64,000 nt of DNA from Sulfitobacter brevis (GCF_900112755.1 NZ_FOMW01000002.1:310001-374000); one strand, 5' to 3'. Numbered from the stretch's first letter, positions 1-9,519 are shown. Numbers and translations: made by a program. The notes: generated by a model from the letters alone, not told the origin.

Positions 1-1
1 A

Positions 2-595
2 GATCGCCCGTGTGCCTGCCAGCGCCGCAGCTTCACGCGACATCAGCGCATCGGTGCCAGTACTGTCTTCCATGCCGCGCACTTCACCGCCCGCCACCAC
101 ACAGGCCTGACCGATATCGCGCGGGCCCATCAGCGCAATATGCGCCGCACCGACATCCGCATCGGCCCGCATCTGCGCGTCGGGCTGTACGACCGTTAAA
201 ATGCCGTCACGGATCAATAAGTCCGGCGCCAGATCATGGGCAGCGCGTAGCGCGAAGCCCCGCGTTTCGAACAGATCAAGGATCACCCGCAGGGCACCGT
301 CATCACCTTTCTGCAGGGCCGCCAACATCATCGGCACCAAAGGCGCCGTAAGGGCATCGAGTTTTGATGGATCAAGCTGGGGACGTGCCAAGGCACCCGC
401 AAAGCAGACCTCCGTGACGCCCTGCTCCGATAACGCCTGCAAAAGCGATCCCAAGGTCTCAAGCCGGAAGGTCAGGTCGGGCTGTAGCCCGTCCGGCGCA
501 CAGCCTTCAAATACGCAAACCAAGGGCCGCACGTTCAAAGCCGCGACAATCGCCGCAGGCAATGCACCATTTCCGGCAATCAGCGCCAGCGTCAT
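2..595 (-). CDS. lpxI: UDP-2,3-diacylglucosamine diphosphatase LpxI (3' part missing)
   Basis: Partial gene. Reading from the ATG at 595 gives 198 codons open to the window edge, beginning [13 protein letters not shown] and continuing with a GALRVILDLFE segment and an alternating D-A-D-V region, as in the LpxI (DUF1009) family of about 270-280 residues. LpxI hydrolyses UDP-2,3-diacylglucosamine to lipid X and UMP in lipid A synthesis, replacing LpxH in many alphaproteobacteria. Its start overlaps the lpxA stop by 4 bp (ATGA), so the two are translationally coupled. lpxB is the expected next gene but lies outside the window. Confidence 0.9.
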   Translation of the reverse strand, partial: MTLALIAGNGALPAAIVAALNVRPLVCVFEGCAPDGLQPDLTFRLETLGSLLQALSEQGVTEVCFAGALARPQLDPSKLDALTAPLVPMMLAALQKGDDGALRVILDLFETRGFALRAAHDLAPDLLIRDGILTVVQPDAQMRADADVGAAHIALMGPRDIGQACVVAGGEVRGMEDSTGTDALMSREAAALAGTRAI

Positions 596-1374
596 TTTGG
601 GGTGAGAAAGTGCCGGCCCGTGTCAGCCAGCACGAAATCCACAATCTGGCGCACATAGGAGCTGGTGGTCTCGTCGCCCAAACGCTTTGCGCGGTCATGG
701 AACGTGCCCTCGCCCTGCGCCAGCATCTGAAACGCTGCCCGCAGCGCCGTGATATCAGCCCGCGCGACACCGCCACGCTTGAGCCCGACAAGGTTCAACC
801 CGTCAAGATCCCCGCGCGGCGCCTGCACAAGCCCGTAGGGAATTACATCGTTGGTCACCATCGTGACCGCGCCGATAATCGCACCCTGCCCGATCCGCAC
901 CCATTGGTGGATGCCCGAAAGCCCGCCAATGATCACATCGTCCTCGATGATACAGTGGCCCGCCACGGCGGCGCTGTTCACCACGATAACGCGGTTCCCG
1001 ATAATGGCGTCATGGGCAATATGCGCCCCCGCCATGAACAACCCGTCGTCACCCACACGGGTCACGCCGCCGCCACCTTCGGTGCCGCAGTTCATCGTGA
1101 CATGCTCGCGGATGCGGTTGCGCTTGCCAATCTCCAGACGGCTGGCCTCGCCTTTGAACTTAAGGTCCTGCGGGATTTCACCGATCACGGCGAAGGAAAA
1201 GATTACCGTGCCTGCCCCGACGCGGGTCTGTCCCGTCACCACCACATGGCTTTTCAACACCACATCGGCCTCAAGCACGACATCGGCCCCGACCAGACAA
1301 AACGGGCCGACCTGCGCGGACGGGTCAATCTGCGCGCCGTCTTCGATCACGGCCGAAGCGTGGATATTGCTCAT
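592..1374 (-). CDS. lpxA: UDP-N-acetylglucosamine acyltransferase LpxA
   Basis: 260 residues, the normal LpxA length. It catalyses the first step of lipid A synthesis, moving a 3-hydroxyacyl chain from ACP to UDP-GlcNAc in the cytoplasm. The N-terminal two thirds are hexapeptide repeats of a left-handed beta helix (I-x-x-x-A-x-V/I pattern). The catalytic-histidine segment GAHIAHD is present, and a helical C-terminal domain follows. It overlaps fabZ upstream and lpxI downstream by 4 bp each, which indicates one tightly coupled fabZ-lpxA-lpxI transcript. Confidence 0.97.
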   Translation of the reverse strand: MSNIHASAVIEDGAQIDPSAQVGPFCLVGADVVLEADVVLKSHVVVTGQTRVGAGTVIFSFAVIGEIPQDLKFKGEASRLEIGKRNRIREHVTMNCGTEGGGGVTRVGDDGLFMAGAHIAHDAIIGNRVIVVNSAAVAGHCIIEDDVIIGGLSGIHQWVRIGQGAIIGAVTMVTNDVIPYGLVQAPRGDLDGLNLVGLKRGGVARADITALRAAFQMLAQGEGTFHDRAKRLGDETTSSYVRQIVDFVLADTGRHFLTPK

Positions 1375-1832
1375 TTGGGCAGGTCCACATAGGCCATGAA
1401 GTCGGCCTCGGCAGCCATTTCGCCCTCGACCGTGGCTACCCCGTTAAAGCGCCAGATCTTGCCGCCAGGTTTGCCGCGTAGGGTTTTTACATCCATCCGC
1501 AGTACATCGCCGGGGATCACTTTGCGGCGGAACTTACAGTTGTCGATCGACATGAAATAAATCAGCAGATCTTTGTCGATGATATCCAGTGACACGCCCA
1601 ACATAACGCCGGAAGTCTGCGCCATCGCCTCGACAATGGTCACCCCCGGCATGATCGGCGTACCGGGAAAATGGCCCTGAAAATGCGGTTCGTTCATCGT
1701 CACGTTCTTATAGCCGACAGCCGATGTCGTGCCGTCGATTTCCTCAACCTTGTCTACCAACAAAAACGGATAGCGGTGGGGCAGAATGCGCTGAATCAAT
1801 TGGATGTCGGCGCGTTTAATGTCTTGGCTCAT
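1371..1832 (-). CDS. fabZ: 3-hydroxyacyl-ACP dehydratase FabZ
   Basis: 153 residues, a single hot-dog domain. FabZ dehydrates 3-hydroxyacyl-ACP in fatty acid elongation. It competes with LpxA for the same acyl-ACP pool, which explains its place in the lipid A cluster. The active-site histidine lies in [12 protein letters not shown] and the catalytic acid in [15 protein letters not shown] near residue 20 is a family signature. It follows ompH by 62 bp and overlaps lpxA by 4 bp. Confidence 0.97.
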   Translation of the reverse strand: MSQDIKRADIQLIQRILPHRYPFLLVDKVEEIDGTTSAVGYKNVTMNEPHFQGHFPGTPIMPGVTIVEAMAQTSGVMLGVSLDIIDKDLLIYFMSIDNCKFRRKVIPGDVLRMDVKTLRGKPGGKIWRFNGVATVEGEMAAEADFMAYVDLPK

Positions 1833-1894
1833 GAGTTGTCCTTAGCTGCAAGGTCTTGCAAGTGGCTATCAATTTAGCCCCTTCGGGGCAAGTC

Positions 1895-2491
1895 TCACGG
1901 TTTGGATGTGCCGCTGGCGGGTGGCTCTTTGCCCGTGCCGAGCTTTTCATCCAGCAAGGAAATGGCTTCATCCGTGATCTCAATCGCGGTGATGCTGACC
2001 CAGACCTGACGACGCTCCAGAATAACCACCGCACCGGCCTCGCGCATTAACTGCTCCAGCACAGGCGCGGCGGCAGCCAGAAAACCTTCGCGCTCGCGGG
2101 ATTGCTGTTCGTCTAAAGCCCGCAGCTTGGCATCCTGTTCGGTGCGGATTTTTTGCACCTTCTCGTCAAAGGCATCGGCAAGCTTGCGAAAATCTTCAGG
2201 TGCCAATGTCGCGCGTTTCTGGGTCAACTTCAACTCTTCGGCTTCGAGATCGGCCTCAACCCGCCGGTTTTCAGCCTCAAGCTCGCCCACCAAAACGGAG
2301 ACATCTTGCCGGACCCGTTGGCCGTAAGCGCTTTCCGAGAACAATCTGTCGGAGTTAATTGTCAAGACCGGAGTCTGGAACTCGCCACGCTCGGACGCCC
2401 CAAGAACCTGCTGGCCCTGATCTTCGGCCAGCGCCGGCGCGGCCCCTGTCAGGGTCATCGCCAGCGCTGCCATCGCAAACCGTAAGGTCAT
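1895..2491 (-). CDS. OmpH/Skp family periplasmic chaperone
   Basis: 198 residues from the ATG at 2491; a GTG one codon upstream is also possible. A signal peptide (hydrophobic stretch to ALAEDQ) is followed by a long charged helical region rich in E, R, K and Q (about residues 65-145), as in Skp, whose trimer grips unfolded outer-membrane proteins with coiled-coil arms. It follows bamA after one or two bases, so chaperone and assembly machine are co-translated. The C-terminal tail after the chaperone fold is rich in G, P and S. The exact symbol (skp or ompH) is a naming choice. Confidence 0.88.
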   Translation of the reverse strand: MTLRFAMAALAMTLTGAAPALAEDQGQQVLGASERGEFQTPVLTINSDRLFSESAYGQRVRQDVSVLVGELEAENRRVEADLEAEELKLTQKRATLAPEDFRKLADAFDEKVQKIRTEQDAKLRALDEQQSREREGFLAAAAPVLEQLMREAGAVVILERRQVWVSITAIEITDEAISLLDEKLGTGKEPPASGTSKP

Positions 2492-2495
2492 CACA

Positions 2496-4880
2496 TCAGA
2501 ACGTCGTGCGCAGGGTAACTTCGAAGTTCTGGTCCTGATCGTAGTCCTCTTTCTTCAAAGCTTGCGAGAAGTTGAACTGTAAAGGACCAACAGGGGTTTC
2601 CCAGAACACGGAGAGACCAACTACATGGCGGAACGAACCGGATTCGCCCACAACACTGCCGCTAGCACTGGCTGTGTCGACGTTGTTCAAACCCCAGACG
2701 TTGCCGACATCGTAAAACGCGCCGCCAGTGAGCCCGTATTCCTCTGGCAGTCCAAGTGGGAATTCCGCGTCAAACCGCGCCACGAGGTAATAGTTGCCCC
2801 CGAGCGGATCATCGATGTCACCCGACAATTCGCGCGGGCCGATGCCGCCGAATTCAAAGCCACGCATAACCGAGGAGCCAAGAAGAAAACGGTCGACAGT
2901 CCGGCTGTTGCCATTGCCCCATGACAGGGCCCCGCCCTCCAGAGTGGCCCGCAAGGTTACCTCTTCGTTGAAGATCAACCGCTCGGCCACAACCTTGGCC
3001 GTGGTTTTTATATACTCGCTATCGCCGCCCACTCCGGCAAAGTCCTGACCGAACTCGAACAATACGCCTGATGTCGGGTCGAGCCCTGTCAGACGGGTAT
3101 CATAGCGATAGGTGTACCCCAGCGACGAGGAGGTAACCGCGCCCTGATCAATCTCGCTCTGGATGATGCCGCCGTTGGTCTGTGCCGCCGGATCGGCAAC
3201 AATGTCATCGGTCTCGACCATTTCGAGGTCTTGATAGGTATAGCGCACCTGCACCCGACCATTTTCGCTCACCGGAAAGCTCAGGCTCGGCAAGGCAATC
3301 AAACGCTTGGTGTCATATGAGGCGTAGGAGCTGTCAGTCTCGGCGTAATCGAGCTGAATCCCGAAGGACAGATCGCGGCCCAATAGGCTTGGCTCGACAA
3401 AGTTAAGACCATAGCGGTTCGCTTCAGAGGCCGTGGAAACAGTCAACTGCAGCTTCTGGCCTCGCCCGAGGAAATTCTCCTCCGCAAAGCTGATCGCAAC
3501 CCCGATCCCGTCATTGTTGGAAAAAGACCCCCCGAAGTTCAACGAACCGGTCGGTTTTTCCTCAACATCAACGTCAATCACCACCTGCTCACCGCTGGAG
3601 CCTTCGCGGGCATTTACTTCTGCGGTCTCGAAATAGTTGAGCGCGCGAATACGTTCAGCAGCAGCGCGGATTTCGCGCGGATTGAAGGGATCACCCTCAA
3701 CGCTGTCGAACTGGCGTCGGATCACCTGATCAAGCGTTGTGGTATTGCCTTCGATATCAATGCGTTCGACGAAAATACGCTCGCCACGGCTGATCACATA
3801 GGTCACGTCAAGGGTCAGGTCGCGCTCGTTGCGCTCCACCCGTGGTTCGACGCGCATGAAATCAACGCCATCGCGGATCGCCTGACGTTCCAAACGCGCG
3901 ATATCGTTTTCCACAACTGTTGGTGAATAGACGACACCGGGGCGAATTTTGATGATCTCGCGGTAGGCATCCGCGCTGACCTCGGGCATCTCCGAGACAA
4001 CACTTACCTTGCCGAACTTGAACTGCTGACCTTCGGTGATGTTATAGGCCACGAAATACCCGTCCCGCTCGCGGGTCAGCTCTGCGTTCACCGCTTCGGT
4101 GCGCATATCGACATAGCCGCGGGACAGATAGAAATCGCGCAACATCTGCTTGTCAGCCTCAACGCGGCCCTCGACAAAAGTATCGCGCTTGACCAGACGG
4201 CGGAACAGACCCGCCTGCTTGGTCCCCAGCACGCGGCGCAGACGACGGTCGGAATAGACGCGGTTGCCCACAAGGCTGATGCGCTCGATCTCGATGTTGT
4301 CGCCTTCAAAGATTTCGAACACCAGATCGACACGGTTTTGGTCACGCCGGATAATGCGGGGCTGGACCCGTGCGGACAGACGACCATCATTACTATAGGC
4401 CTCGGCAATGCCCGCGGCATCTTTCTCGGCTTGCGCAGGATTAAAGACCTTACGCTCTGTCGACCCGATGACCTGAGCGAGAACCTCGTCCTTGATCCGC
4501 TTATTGCCCTCAAAGCGGACACGGTTCAGGGTCGGGAGTTCGACCACGTCAATAACCAAGGTATCGCCTTGCGGGGTAATCGAAACGGTCTCGAACAGGC
4601 CCGAACCTTGCAAGTTCTGATAGGCGTCATTTAGCTGGCCGCCGGTGACGGTCTGGCCGCCCCTGATTTTGGCTCTTGCCAAAATCGCGCTATCGCCGAC
4701 GCGCTCGTTGCCATTGATGACGACGGTGCTGAAACGGTAATCTTGCGCCGCGACCTGCGTGGCGGGCGCCACCCATGCGACCGACACAAGAGCGCAAACC
4801 GCACTGCCCTGCAGCAGCTTCACGAGTGTTTTGCTTGTTGCCCGATTTCGGCGCGTTGCGCCTGTGGTCCTCAGTCCCAT
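2496..4880 (-). CDS. bamA: Outer membrane protein assembly factor BamA
   Basis: 794 residues. The N terminus has a basic stretch, a hydrophobic signal segment and an AxAAQ cleavage region. About five POTRA domains follow (roughly residues 47-420), then a bacterial surface antigen beta barrel. The end is a typical barrel signature with terminal Phe (LRTTF). The motif near VMRGFEFGGIGPR matches the VRGF/Y region that reaches into the barrel. BamA inserts and folds beta-barrel proteins in the outer membrane. It is followed directly by the Skp-like chaperone and is separated from rseP by a terminator and a small ORF, so it probably has its own promoter. Confidence 0.97.
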   Translation of the reverse strand: MGLRTTGATRRNRATSKTLVKLLQGSAVCALVSVAWVAPATQVAAQDYRFSTVVINGNERVGDSAILARAKIRGGQTVTGGQLNDAYQNLQGSGLFETVSITPQGDTLVIDVVELPTLNRVRFEGNKRIKDEVLAQVIGSTERKVFNPAQAEKDAAGIAEAYSNDGRLSARVQPRIIRRDQNRVDLVFEIFEGDNIEIERISLVGNRVYSDRRLRRVLGTKQAGLFRRLVKRDTFVEGRVEADKQMLRDFYLSRGYVDMRTEAVNAELTRERDGYFVAYNITEGQQFKFGKVSVVSEMPEVSADAYREIIKIRPGVVYSPTVVENDIARLERQAIRDGVDFMRVEPRVERNERDLTLDVTYVISRGERIFVERIDIEGNTTTLDQVIRRQFDSVEGDPFNPREIRAAAERIRALNYFETAEVNAREGSSGEQVVIDVDVEEKPTGSLNFGGSFSNNDGIGVAISFAEENFLGRGQKLQLTVSTASEANRYGLNFVEPSLLGRDLSFGIQLDYAETDSSYASYDTKRLIALPSLSFPVSENGRVQVRYTYQDLEMVETDDIVADPAAQTNGGIIQSEIDQGAVTSSSLGYTYRYDTRLTGLDPTSGVLFEFGQDFAGVGGDSEYIKTTAKVVAERLIFNEEVTLRATLEGGALSWGNGNSRTVDRFLLGSSVMRGFEFGGIGPRELSGDIDDPLGGNYYLVARFDAEFPLGLPEEYGLTGGAFYDVGNVWGLNNVDTASASGSVVGESGSFRHVVGLSVFWETPVGPLQFNFSQALKKEDYDQDQNFEVTLRTTF

Positions 4881-4980
4881 GGTTCAAACCCAATCTTAAG
4901 ACATCATTGAAAACCTGACTACGCAGGTTATCGAGCTTTGTCAAAAGCAACGGGCACAAAAAACACTATATTATGCTGGG

Positions 4981-4998
4981 TGTTTCACCAATGAAACA
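4981..4998. promoter_or_regulatory. Inverted repeat upstream of bamA
   Basis: TGTTTCA and TGAAACA arms (7 bp each) separated by 4 bases lie about 100 bp upstream of the bamA start. An AT-rich stretch on the bamA side (around 4960-4975) could hold a -10 element. The symmetry is seen in the sequence; a role as operator or promoter element for bamA is inferred. No known factor is assigned. Confidence 0.35.
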
Positions 4999-5055
4999 TC
5001 ATGGTGTGGACGGCACAGCGAAAATCGCCGGAAAGCCGCCTACGCGATCGTGCAA

Positions 5056-5181
5056 TCAAAGGGAGCCGACAAAAGCGCCAGCGGCCAATGCGAATGCAAT
5101 CGTCGCCACATAAAGCGCACGATCCCAGTTCAGCTGCATCAACAGGCTAAGACCACGGTATGAACTTTGAATCGTTTGCAT
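5056..5181 (-). CDS. Small single-pass membrane protein (41 aa)
   Basis: A 41-codon ORF with a strong ribosome binding site (AGGAG seven bases before the ATG). It begins MQTIQSSYRG and ends with a hydrophobic segment (about residues 23-40: ALYVATIAFALAAGAFVGSL). The N-terminal half is polar/amphipathic, which suggests a cytoplasmic N tail and one membrane helix. It lies between the rseP terminator and bamA on the same strand, so it may be the first cistron of the bamA transcript. No function is recognised. RBS quality and membrane-protein composition support a real gene. Confidence 0.65.
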   Translation of the reverse strand: MQTIQSSYRGLSLLMQLNWDRALYVATIAFALAAGAFVGSL

Positions 5182-5274
5182 TTGATCGCTCCTGGCGTTG
5201 ATCTGAACAAGCTATCAAACGATTGGGGCGTTATTTGGACAGATTAAGGCCAAATTATGACTTTGCTAAAATAA

Positions 5275-5302
5275 TACCGCCCCGAGGTTGATCGGGGCGG
5301 TA
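5275..5302 (-). terminator. Rho-independent terminator after rseP
   Basis: An 11-bp perfect stem (TACCGCCCCGA / TCGGGGCGGTA) with a six-base loop. On the minus strand it is followed by a TTATTTT tract. It starts about 34 bp beyond the rseP stop and separates rseP from the downstream small ORF and bamA. Confidence 0.85.
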
Positions 5303-5335
5303 TAACTGTGTCGTGGTCGCCTACTGCTGAGCAGA

Positions 5336-6688
5336 TTACGGGCAGAAAATATCGTTCCACAGGGCGAACATCATCAGCGTCAGTATCAGCCCCATGCCGA
5401 TCGCCATCAACATCCGCGCTGCCCAATCATTTGGCGGCCTGCGAACCACTGCCTCATAGGCGTAAAACACCAGATGCCCGCCATCCAGCGCGGGAATGGG
5501 AAAGAGGTTGAGCAAGCCAACAGCCGTTGAAAGCACGGCAATAAACTCGATGAACGGCAGCGCACCCTGACTGGCCACCGCTCCTGAAACCTGGGCAATT
5601 CCGATCGGACCAGACATATTACAGGTACTGATTGCGCCCGAAATCATATGCATCAAGCCGGACAGCGAGTTGGTAATGATCTGCCAAACGCCGCGAACGC
5701 CGGAATTGAGTGCCTCAACAACACCGCGGGATTCCGTCACCGGCTCAAAGGCCACGCCGCTGGCGATGCCGATGCGCAGGGTCTTGATGAAAGTGCCGTC
5801 GGCCTGCTGTTCGTCAGTGACTTTAGCGGCAAAGGTGAATTTCTCTGTCTCGCCATCGCGCCAGACGTCCAGCACCAAGGGCTCCCCTTCCGAGGCTTCG
5901 ACCACCGTCTTCAGCTGGTTAAAGCTGTTGATCGGCGTGCCTTCGACAGCGGTGATCACATCGCCGCGTTTCAGACCAGCCTCATCAGCTGCCGAAGTCG
6001 GCATGACCCGCCCGATCAAAGGAGGTGCATAATTAGGACCTGTCACGACCATCTGCGTGCCATCCCGCTCGATCTTATAGTCGATCAAGGCGGTGTCGGG
6101 CAGATTGGCGACCAGACTGGTTGCGGTTTCGGAGCTCGCCGCATCCGAGACATCAACGCCGCTGATTTCCAGCACCACGTCACCTTGGCGCAGTTCATAT
6201 TCGGCAGTGGGAAGCGGTACAATACTGCCCACGGTCAAAGGGGCACGTGGCACGCCGATAAACAACGCGAGGCTGAAAAACACGATCATCGACAGCGCGA
6301 AATTGAATGCAGGCCCTGCGGCCACGGTCAATGCACGGGCCCAAAGCGGCGCGCCATGCATGGTGTGGCGCAGCTTTTGCGGGTCATGTGCCAAGGCTTC
6401 AATGGCCGCTTCGTCCTTGCCGGAGGCCGCATTGGCATCACCCGCAAACTTGACGTAGCCGCCAAAGGGCAAGGCCGCGATCTGCCAGCGGGTGCCGCGT
6501 TTGTCCACACCGCTCCACAACACCGGCCCGAACCCCAGCGAAAAGACATCGGCCTTAATTCCCGTCCAGCGCCCGACGATGTAATGGCCGTATTCGTGGA
6601 TCGCGACAATCACCGACAGAGCGATGACAAAGGCCAGTACTGTCCAGATCAGCCCGCCGAATTGCGGAAGTAGTGCCATAATATCCAA
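5336..6688 (-). CDS. rseP: Site-2 intramembrane metalloprotease RseP
   Basis: 450 residues from a TTG start at 6688; AGGA seven bases upstream favours it over the ATG three codons later. It carries the zinc motif HEYGH in the first membrane helix and the second metal motif LDGGH in the C-terminal membrane region (PIPALDGGHL), with PDZ sequence between. Such proteases cleave anti-sigma factors or other single-pass membrane proteins during envelope stress. It follows dxr by 4 bp. The usual alphaproteobacterial order dxr-rseP-bamA is kept, but with a terminator before bamA. Confidence 0.95.
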   Translation of the reverse strand: MDIMALLPQFGGLIWTVLAFVIALSVIVAIHEYGHYIVGRWTGIKADVFSLGFGPVLWSGVDKRGTRWQIAALPFGGYVKFAGDANAASGKDEAAIEALAHDPQKLRHTMHGAPLWARALTVAAGPAFNFALSMIVFFSLALFIGVPRAPLTVGSIVPLPTAEYELRQGDVVLEISGVDVSDAASSETATSLVANLPDTALIDYKIERDGTQMVVTGPNYAPPLIGRVMPTSAADEAGLKRGDVITAVEGTPINSFNQLKTVVEASEGEPLVLDVWRDGETEKFTFAAKVTDEQQADGTFIKTLRIGIASGVAFEPVTESRGVVEALNSGVRGVWQIITNSLSGLMHMISGAISTCNMSGPIGIAQVSGAVASQGALPFIEFIAVLSTAVGLLNLFPIPALDGGHLVFYAYEAVVRRPPNDWAARMLMAIGMGLILTLMMFALWNDIFCP

Positions 6689-6692
6689 AACG

Positions 6693-7871
6693 TTATCCTG
6701 CCCTTTTTTCTATTGCGGCTTTTGCCGCCTGCCGTGCCTGATGATCGACTTGCGCGACGTTATCAAGGGACATGGTGGCATCAATAAGGCCACTTCTGCG
6801 TGACATTTCAGTGAGCGTATCCTCGACCACATCGGCCATTCGGGTAAAGCCGATGGTGCCGGCGATGAACCCGTCGAGCGCGGTTTCCTTTGCGGCATTG
6901 AACACCGCACCCGATAATCCGCCCGTCGCCATGACTTCGCGCGCCAGCCGCAATGCAGGCAAGCGTGCGACATCAGGGGCGCTAAATTCAAGCTGGCCAA
7001 TGGCTGCCAGATCAAGCCGCTCAACCGGCAGCGGGGCGCGTACCGGATGGTGCAGCGCATAGCCGATGGCATGGCGCATGTCCGGTGGGCCGACATGGGC
7101 CATCAGCCCGCCGTCAACAAAACCCACCAACGCGTGCACCAAAGATTGCGGATGAATTAAAACTTCGATCTGTTCGGGATCGACACGAAAAAACTCACGA
7201 GTTTCAATGACTTCCATCGCCTTGTTAAACAGCGAAGCTGAATCGATGGTGATACGCTGGCCCATATCCCAATTGGGATGGGCCGAGGCCTGCGCCAGCG
7301 TTGCATCTTTTAGTGCCTCAAGTGGCCAATCGCGAAACGCGCCGCCGCTGGCGGTGATGATGATCCGCTCGACTGTGGCGATATCTTCGCCAGCCAGCGC
7401 CTGAAAGATAGCAGAATGTTCGCTATCGACGGGCAAAATACGTGCCCCTGTTCGCTGCGCTGTCTCCAGCATCAAGGCTCCGGCACAGACCAGCGATTCC
7501 TTGTTGGCCAAGGCCAGCGTCTTGGTATGGCTTAAGGCAGCCAATCCCGGCGCCAACCCCGCCGCCCCTACGATCGCGGACATGATCCAATCGGTCGGGC
7601 GGCAAGCCGCTTCGGTGATCGCATTGGCGCCGGCAGCGGCTTCGACGCCACTCCCCTGCAGGGCGGCGCGCAAGTCCTCCAGCCGGTCCTCATGCGCGGT
7701 CACGGCGATCTGCGCGCCCACGGCTTTTGCATCTGCCGCCAGCTGCGCGATATTGCCCGCCCCCGTCAGCGCCACCACGTCATAGCCAGCGGGCGCACGG
7801 CGGATCAGATCAAGTGTGTTTTGCCCGATGGAGCCTGTGGCGCCAAGGATACTTACGCGTCGTTGTGCCAA
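6693..7871 (-). CDS. dxr: 1-deoxy-D-xylulose 5-phosphate reductoisomerase
   Basis: 392 residues, starting at a TTG codon. The N-terminal NADPH-binding motif GATGSIGQNTL is clear. Metal and substrate motifs include DSEHSAIFQ and the serine-rich ITASGGAFRDWP. Dxr converts DXP to MEP, the committed step of the non-mevalonate isoprenoid pathway. It is packed between cdsA and rseP with 4-bp gaps. It acts in the same branch as uppS two genes upstream, since MEP-derived isoprenoids feed undecaprenyl phosphate. Confidence 0.97.
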   Translation of the reverse strand: MAQRRVSILGATGSIGQNTLDLIRRAPAGYDVVALTGAGNIAQLAADAKAVGAQIAVTAHEDRLEDLRAALQGSGVEAAAGANAITEAACRPTDWIMSAIVGAAGLAPGLAALSHTKTLALANKESLVCAGALMLETAQRTGARILPVDSEHSAIFQALAGEDIATVERIIITASGGAFRDWPLEALKDATLAQASAHPNWDMGQRITIDSASLFNKAMEVIETREFFRVDPEQIEVLIHPQSLVHALVGFVDGGLMAHVGPPDMRHAIGYALHHPVRAPLPVERLDLAAIGQLEFSAPDVARLPALRLAREVMATGGLSGAVFNAAKETALDGFIAGTIGFTRMADVVEDTLTEMSRRSGLIDATMSLDNVAQVDHQARQAAKAAIEKRAG

Positions 7872-7875
7872 GAAC

Positions 7876-8670
7876 CTAGCCCAACCCGGGCGGGAAACCG
7901 ACCAGCGGGCCGACGATCAACAAGAACACCGAGGCGCCGAGCATCCCGTCAAACCGGTCGAGCACGCCGCCATGGCCAGGAATAAGCGTCGAGCTGTCCT
8001 TTACGCCAAACCGCCGCTTCAGGCCGGATTCAGCCATATCGCCCATCTGCGAGGCCATCGAGACCGCGATGGAGATTCCAATCAACTGCAAACCAACGCC
8101 CGAATTGATCGAGAACAGCAGACCAACCAGCGCCGCTGCGACCCAGCCGGATGCCGTACCGGACCACGTCTTTTTAGGACTGACCTTGGGCCAGAACTTG
8201 GGGCCGCCCAACGCACGACCGGCGAAATATCCGACCACATCGGTCATCACCACAACACCAACCAGCCACATCAGCCAGCTAAATCCCAGATCATCGCGTA
8301 CCTGCACCATGCCAAAGCCTGCGAGAATGATCATCACGGTAAAGGTCATGAAAACAGTGCGGTGATGCGCAAGTTGGCCAAAGCCGATCAGCGCCGGTGC
8401 CAGCAACAAAGGCAGTGCAAATCCGACCGGCAGATAGAAGCTCGCCAGCAGCGCCCCACCCGCCAAAGCCCCCATTTGCAACTGGGTATGACGCACGCCC
8501 GGAGCCAGAATGCCAACCAGCTCCCAGACCATCAAGCCACAGATTATCGCGACAAGAACATGCCAAACCACGCCGCCGATCCAGATGCCCAGCAGCGCCA
8601 CAACCACCATCGCGGCACCAGAGGCCATCCGCGCCGAAAGGTCGGACCATTGTTCGGGAGATTTCGCCAT
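7876..8670 (-). CDS. cdsA: Phosphatidate cytidylyltransferase CdsA
   Basis: 264 residues with about seven hydrophobic segments. The C-terminal region holds the CDP-alcohol-forming signature (DSSTLIPGHGGVLDRFD), including the acidic metal-binding residues. It makes CDP-diacylglycerol from phosphatidic acid at the inner membrane. It lies 13 bp after uppS and 4 bp before dxr. Length and motif agree with the family. Confidence 0.96.
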   Translation of the reverse strand: MAKSPEQWSDLSARMASGAAMVVVALLGIWIGGVVWHVLVAIICGLMVWELVGILAPGVRHTQLQMGALAGGALLASFYLPVGFALPLLLAPALIGFGQLAHHRTVFMTFTVMIILAGFGMVQVRDDLGFSWLMWLVGVVVMTDVVGYFAGRALGGPKFWPKVSPKKTWSGTASGWVAAALVGLLFSINSGVGLQLIGISIAVSMASQMGDMAESGLKRRFGVKDSSTLIPGHGGVLDRFDGMLGASVFLLIVGPLVGFPPGLG

Positions 8671-8683
8671 ACCTTCAGCCTCC

Positions 8684-9424
8684 TCAGCCAGTTACCGCGC
8701 CAAAACGCCGGTCGCGCACGCCATAGGCAGCACATAGCCTGCCAAATTCTTCTTTCGAGAAGTCGGGCCATAACGTGTCGATAAATTCGTACTCGGCGTA
8801 GGCCGATTGCCACAGCAGAAAGTTAGAAATCCGCGCCTCGCCACTGGTGCGGATCACCAGATCAGGATCTGGTAAAACGCAGGTATCCAAATACTTTGGC
8901 AGGGTTTCTTCATCTACTTTTGCAGGATCAAGTTTGCCGTCCGCCACATCCTGCGCCAACCGCTGTGTGGCGCGGGCCACTTCATCACGGCCACCGTAGT
9001 TGAGCGCGATGGTCAGATGCACCCGCGTATTATGCGAGGTCGCCTCTTCAAGCTCTGACATCAGCCGGATCAGTTTCGCATCCAGCCGTACCCGGTCTCC
9101 GATAAACCGCACCCTGACGCCAAATTCCGACAGGCTGCGGGTTTCTTTGGAGATGTAGCGCCGGAACAGGCTCATCAGCCCTGCGACCTCAACCTGCGTA
9201 CGCTTCCAGTTTTCGGTCGAAAACGCAAAGATCGTCAGATATTCGACGCCGAAGTCCGGACATGCCTCGACCACTTCGCGCACGCGCTTGGCACCCGCAT
9301 GGTGGCCAAAAAGCCGAGGCCGCCCCCGTTGCGTGGCCCAACGCCCATTGCCATCCATGATAATCGCCACATGACGCGGCCCATTTGGAACGGGCTGTGG
9401 TGTGGGGCTGGCTACGCTTTTCAT
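8684..9424 (-). CDS. uppS: Undecaprenyl diphosphate synthase (cis-prenyltransferase)
   Basis: 246 residues from the ATG at 9424; the open frame extends further upstream but this start gives the standard length. IIMDGNGRWA, which holds the catalytic Asp, and the HHAGAKRVREVVE segment are diagnostic, with LVIRTSGEARISNFLLWQ near the C terminus. It condenses isopentenyl diphosphate onto farnesyl diphosphate to give the C55 lipid carrier for peptidoglycan. It lies 95 bp after frr and 13 bp before cdsA. Confidence 0.96.
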   Translation of the reverse strand: MKSVASPTPQPVPNGPRHVAIIMDGNGRWATQRGRPRLFGHHAGAKRVREVVEACPDFGVEYLTIFAFSTENWKRTQVEVAGLMSLFRRYISKETRSLSEFGVRVRFIGDRVRLDAKLIRLMSELEEATSHNTRVHLTIALNYGGRDEVARATQRLAQDVADGKLDPAKVDEETLPKYLDTCVLPDPDLVIRTSGEARISNFLLWQSAYAEYEFIDTLWPDFSKEEFGRLCAAYGVRDRRFGAVTG

Positions 9425-9519
9425 CGGCTGGCTTTCAATTCTTGTCCCCGAAGGCAACACGCCAACCGAGCCTCCGAGGCAATGCACGCGCAGGGCCGAA
9501 GCCCCCCGCGCTGATGCCG

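Noticed and set aside
5648..6673. 341-codon plus-strand open frame
   Set aside because: Antisense to rseP, whose HEYGH and LDGGH motifs fix the coding strand.
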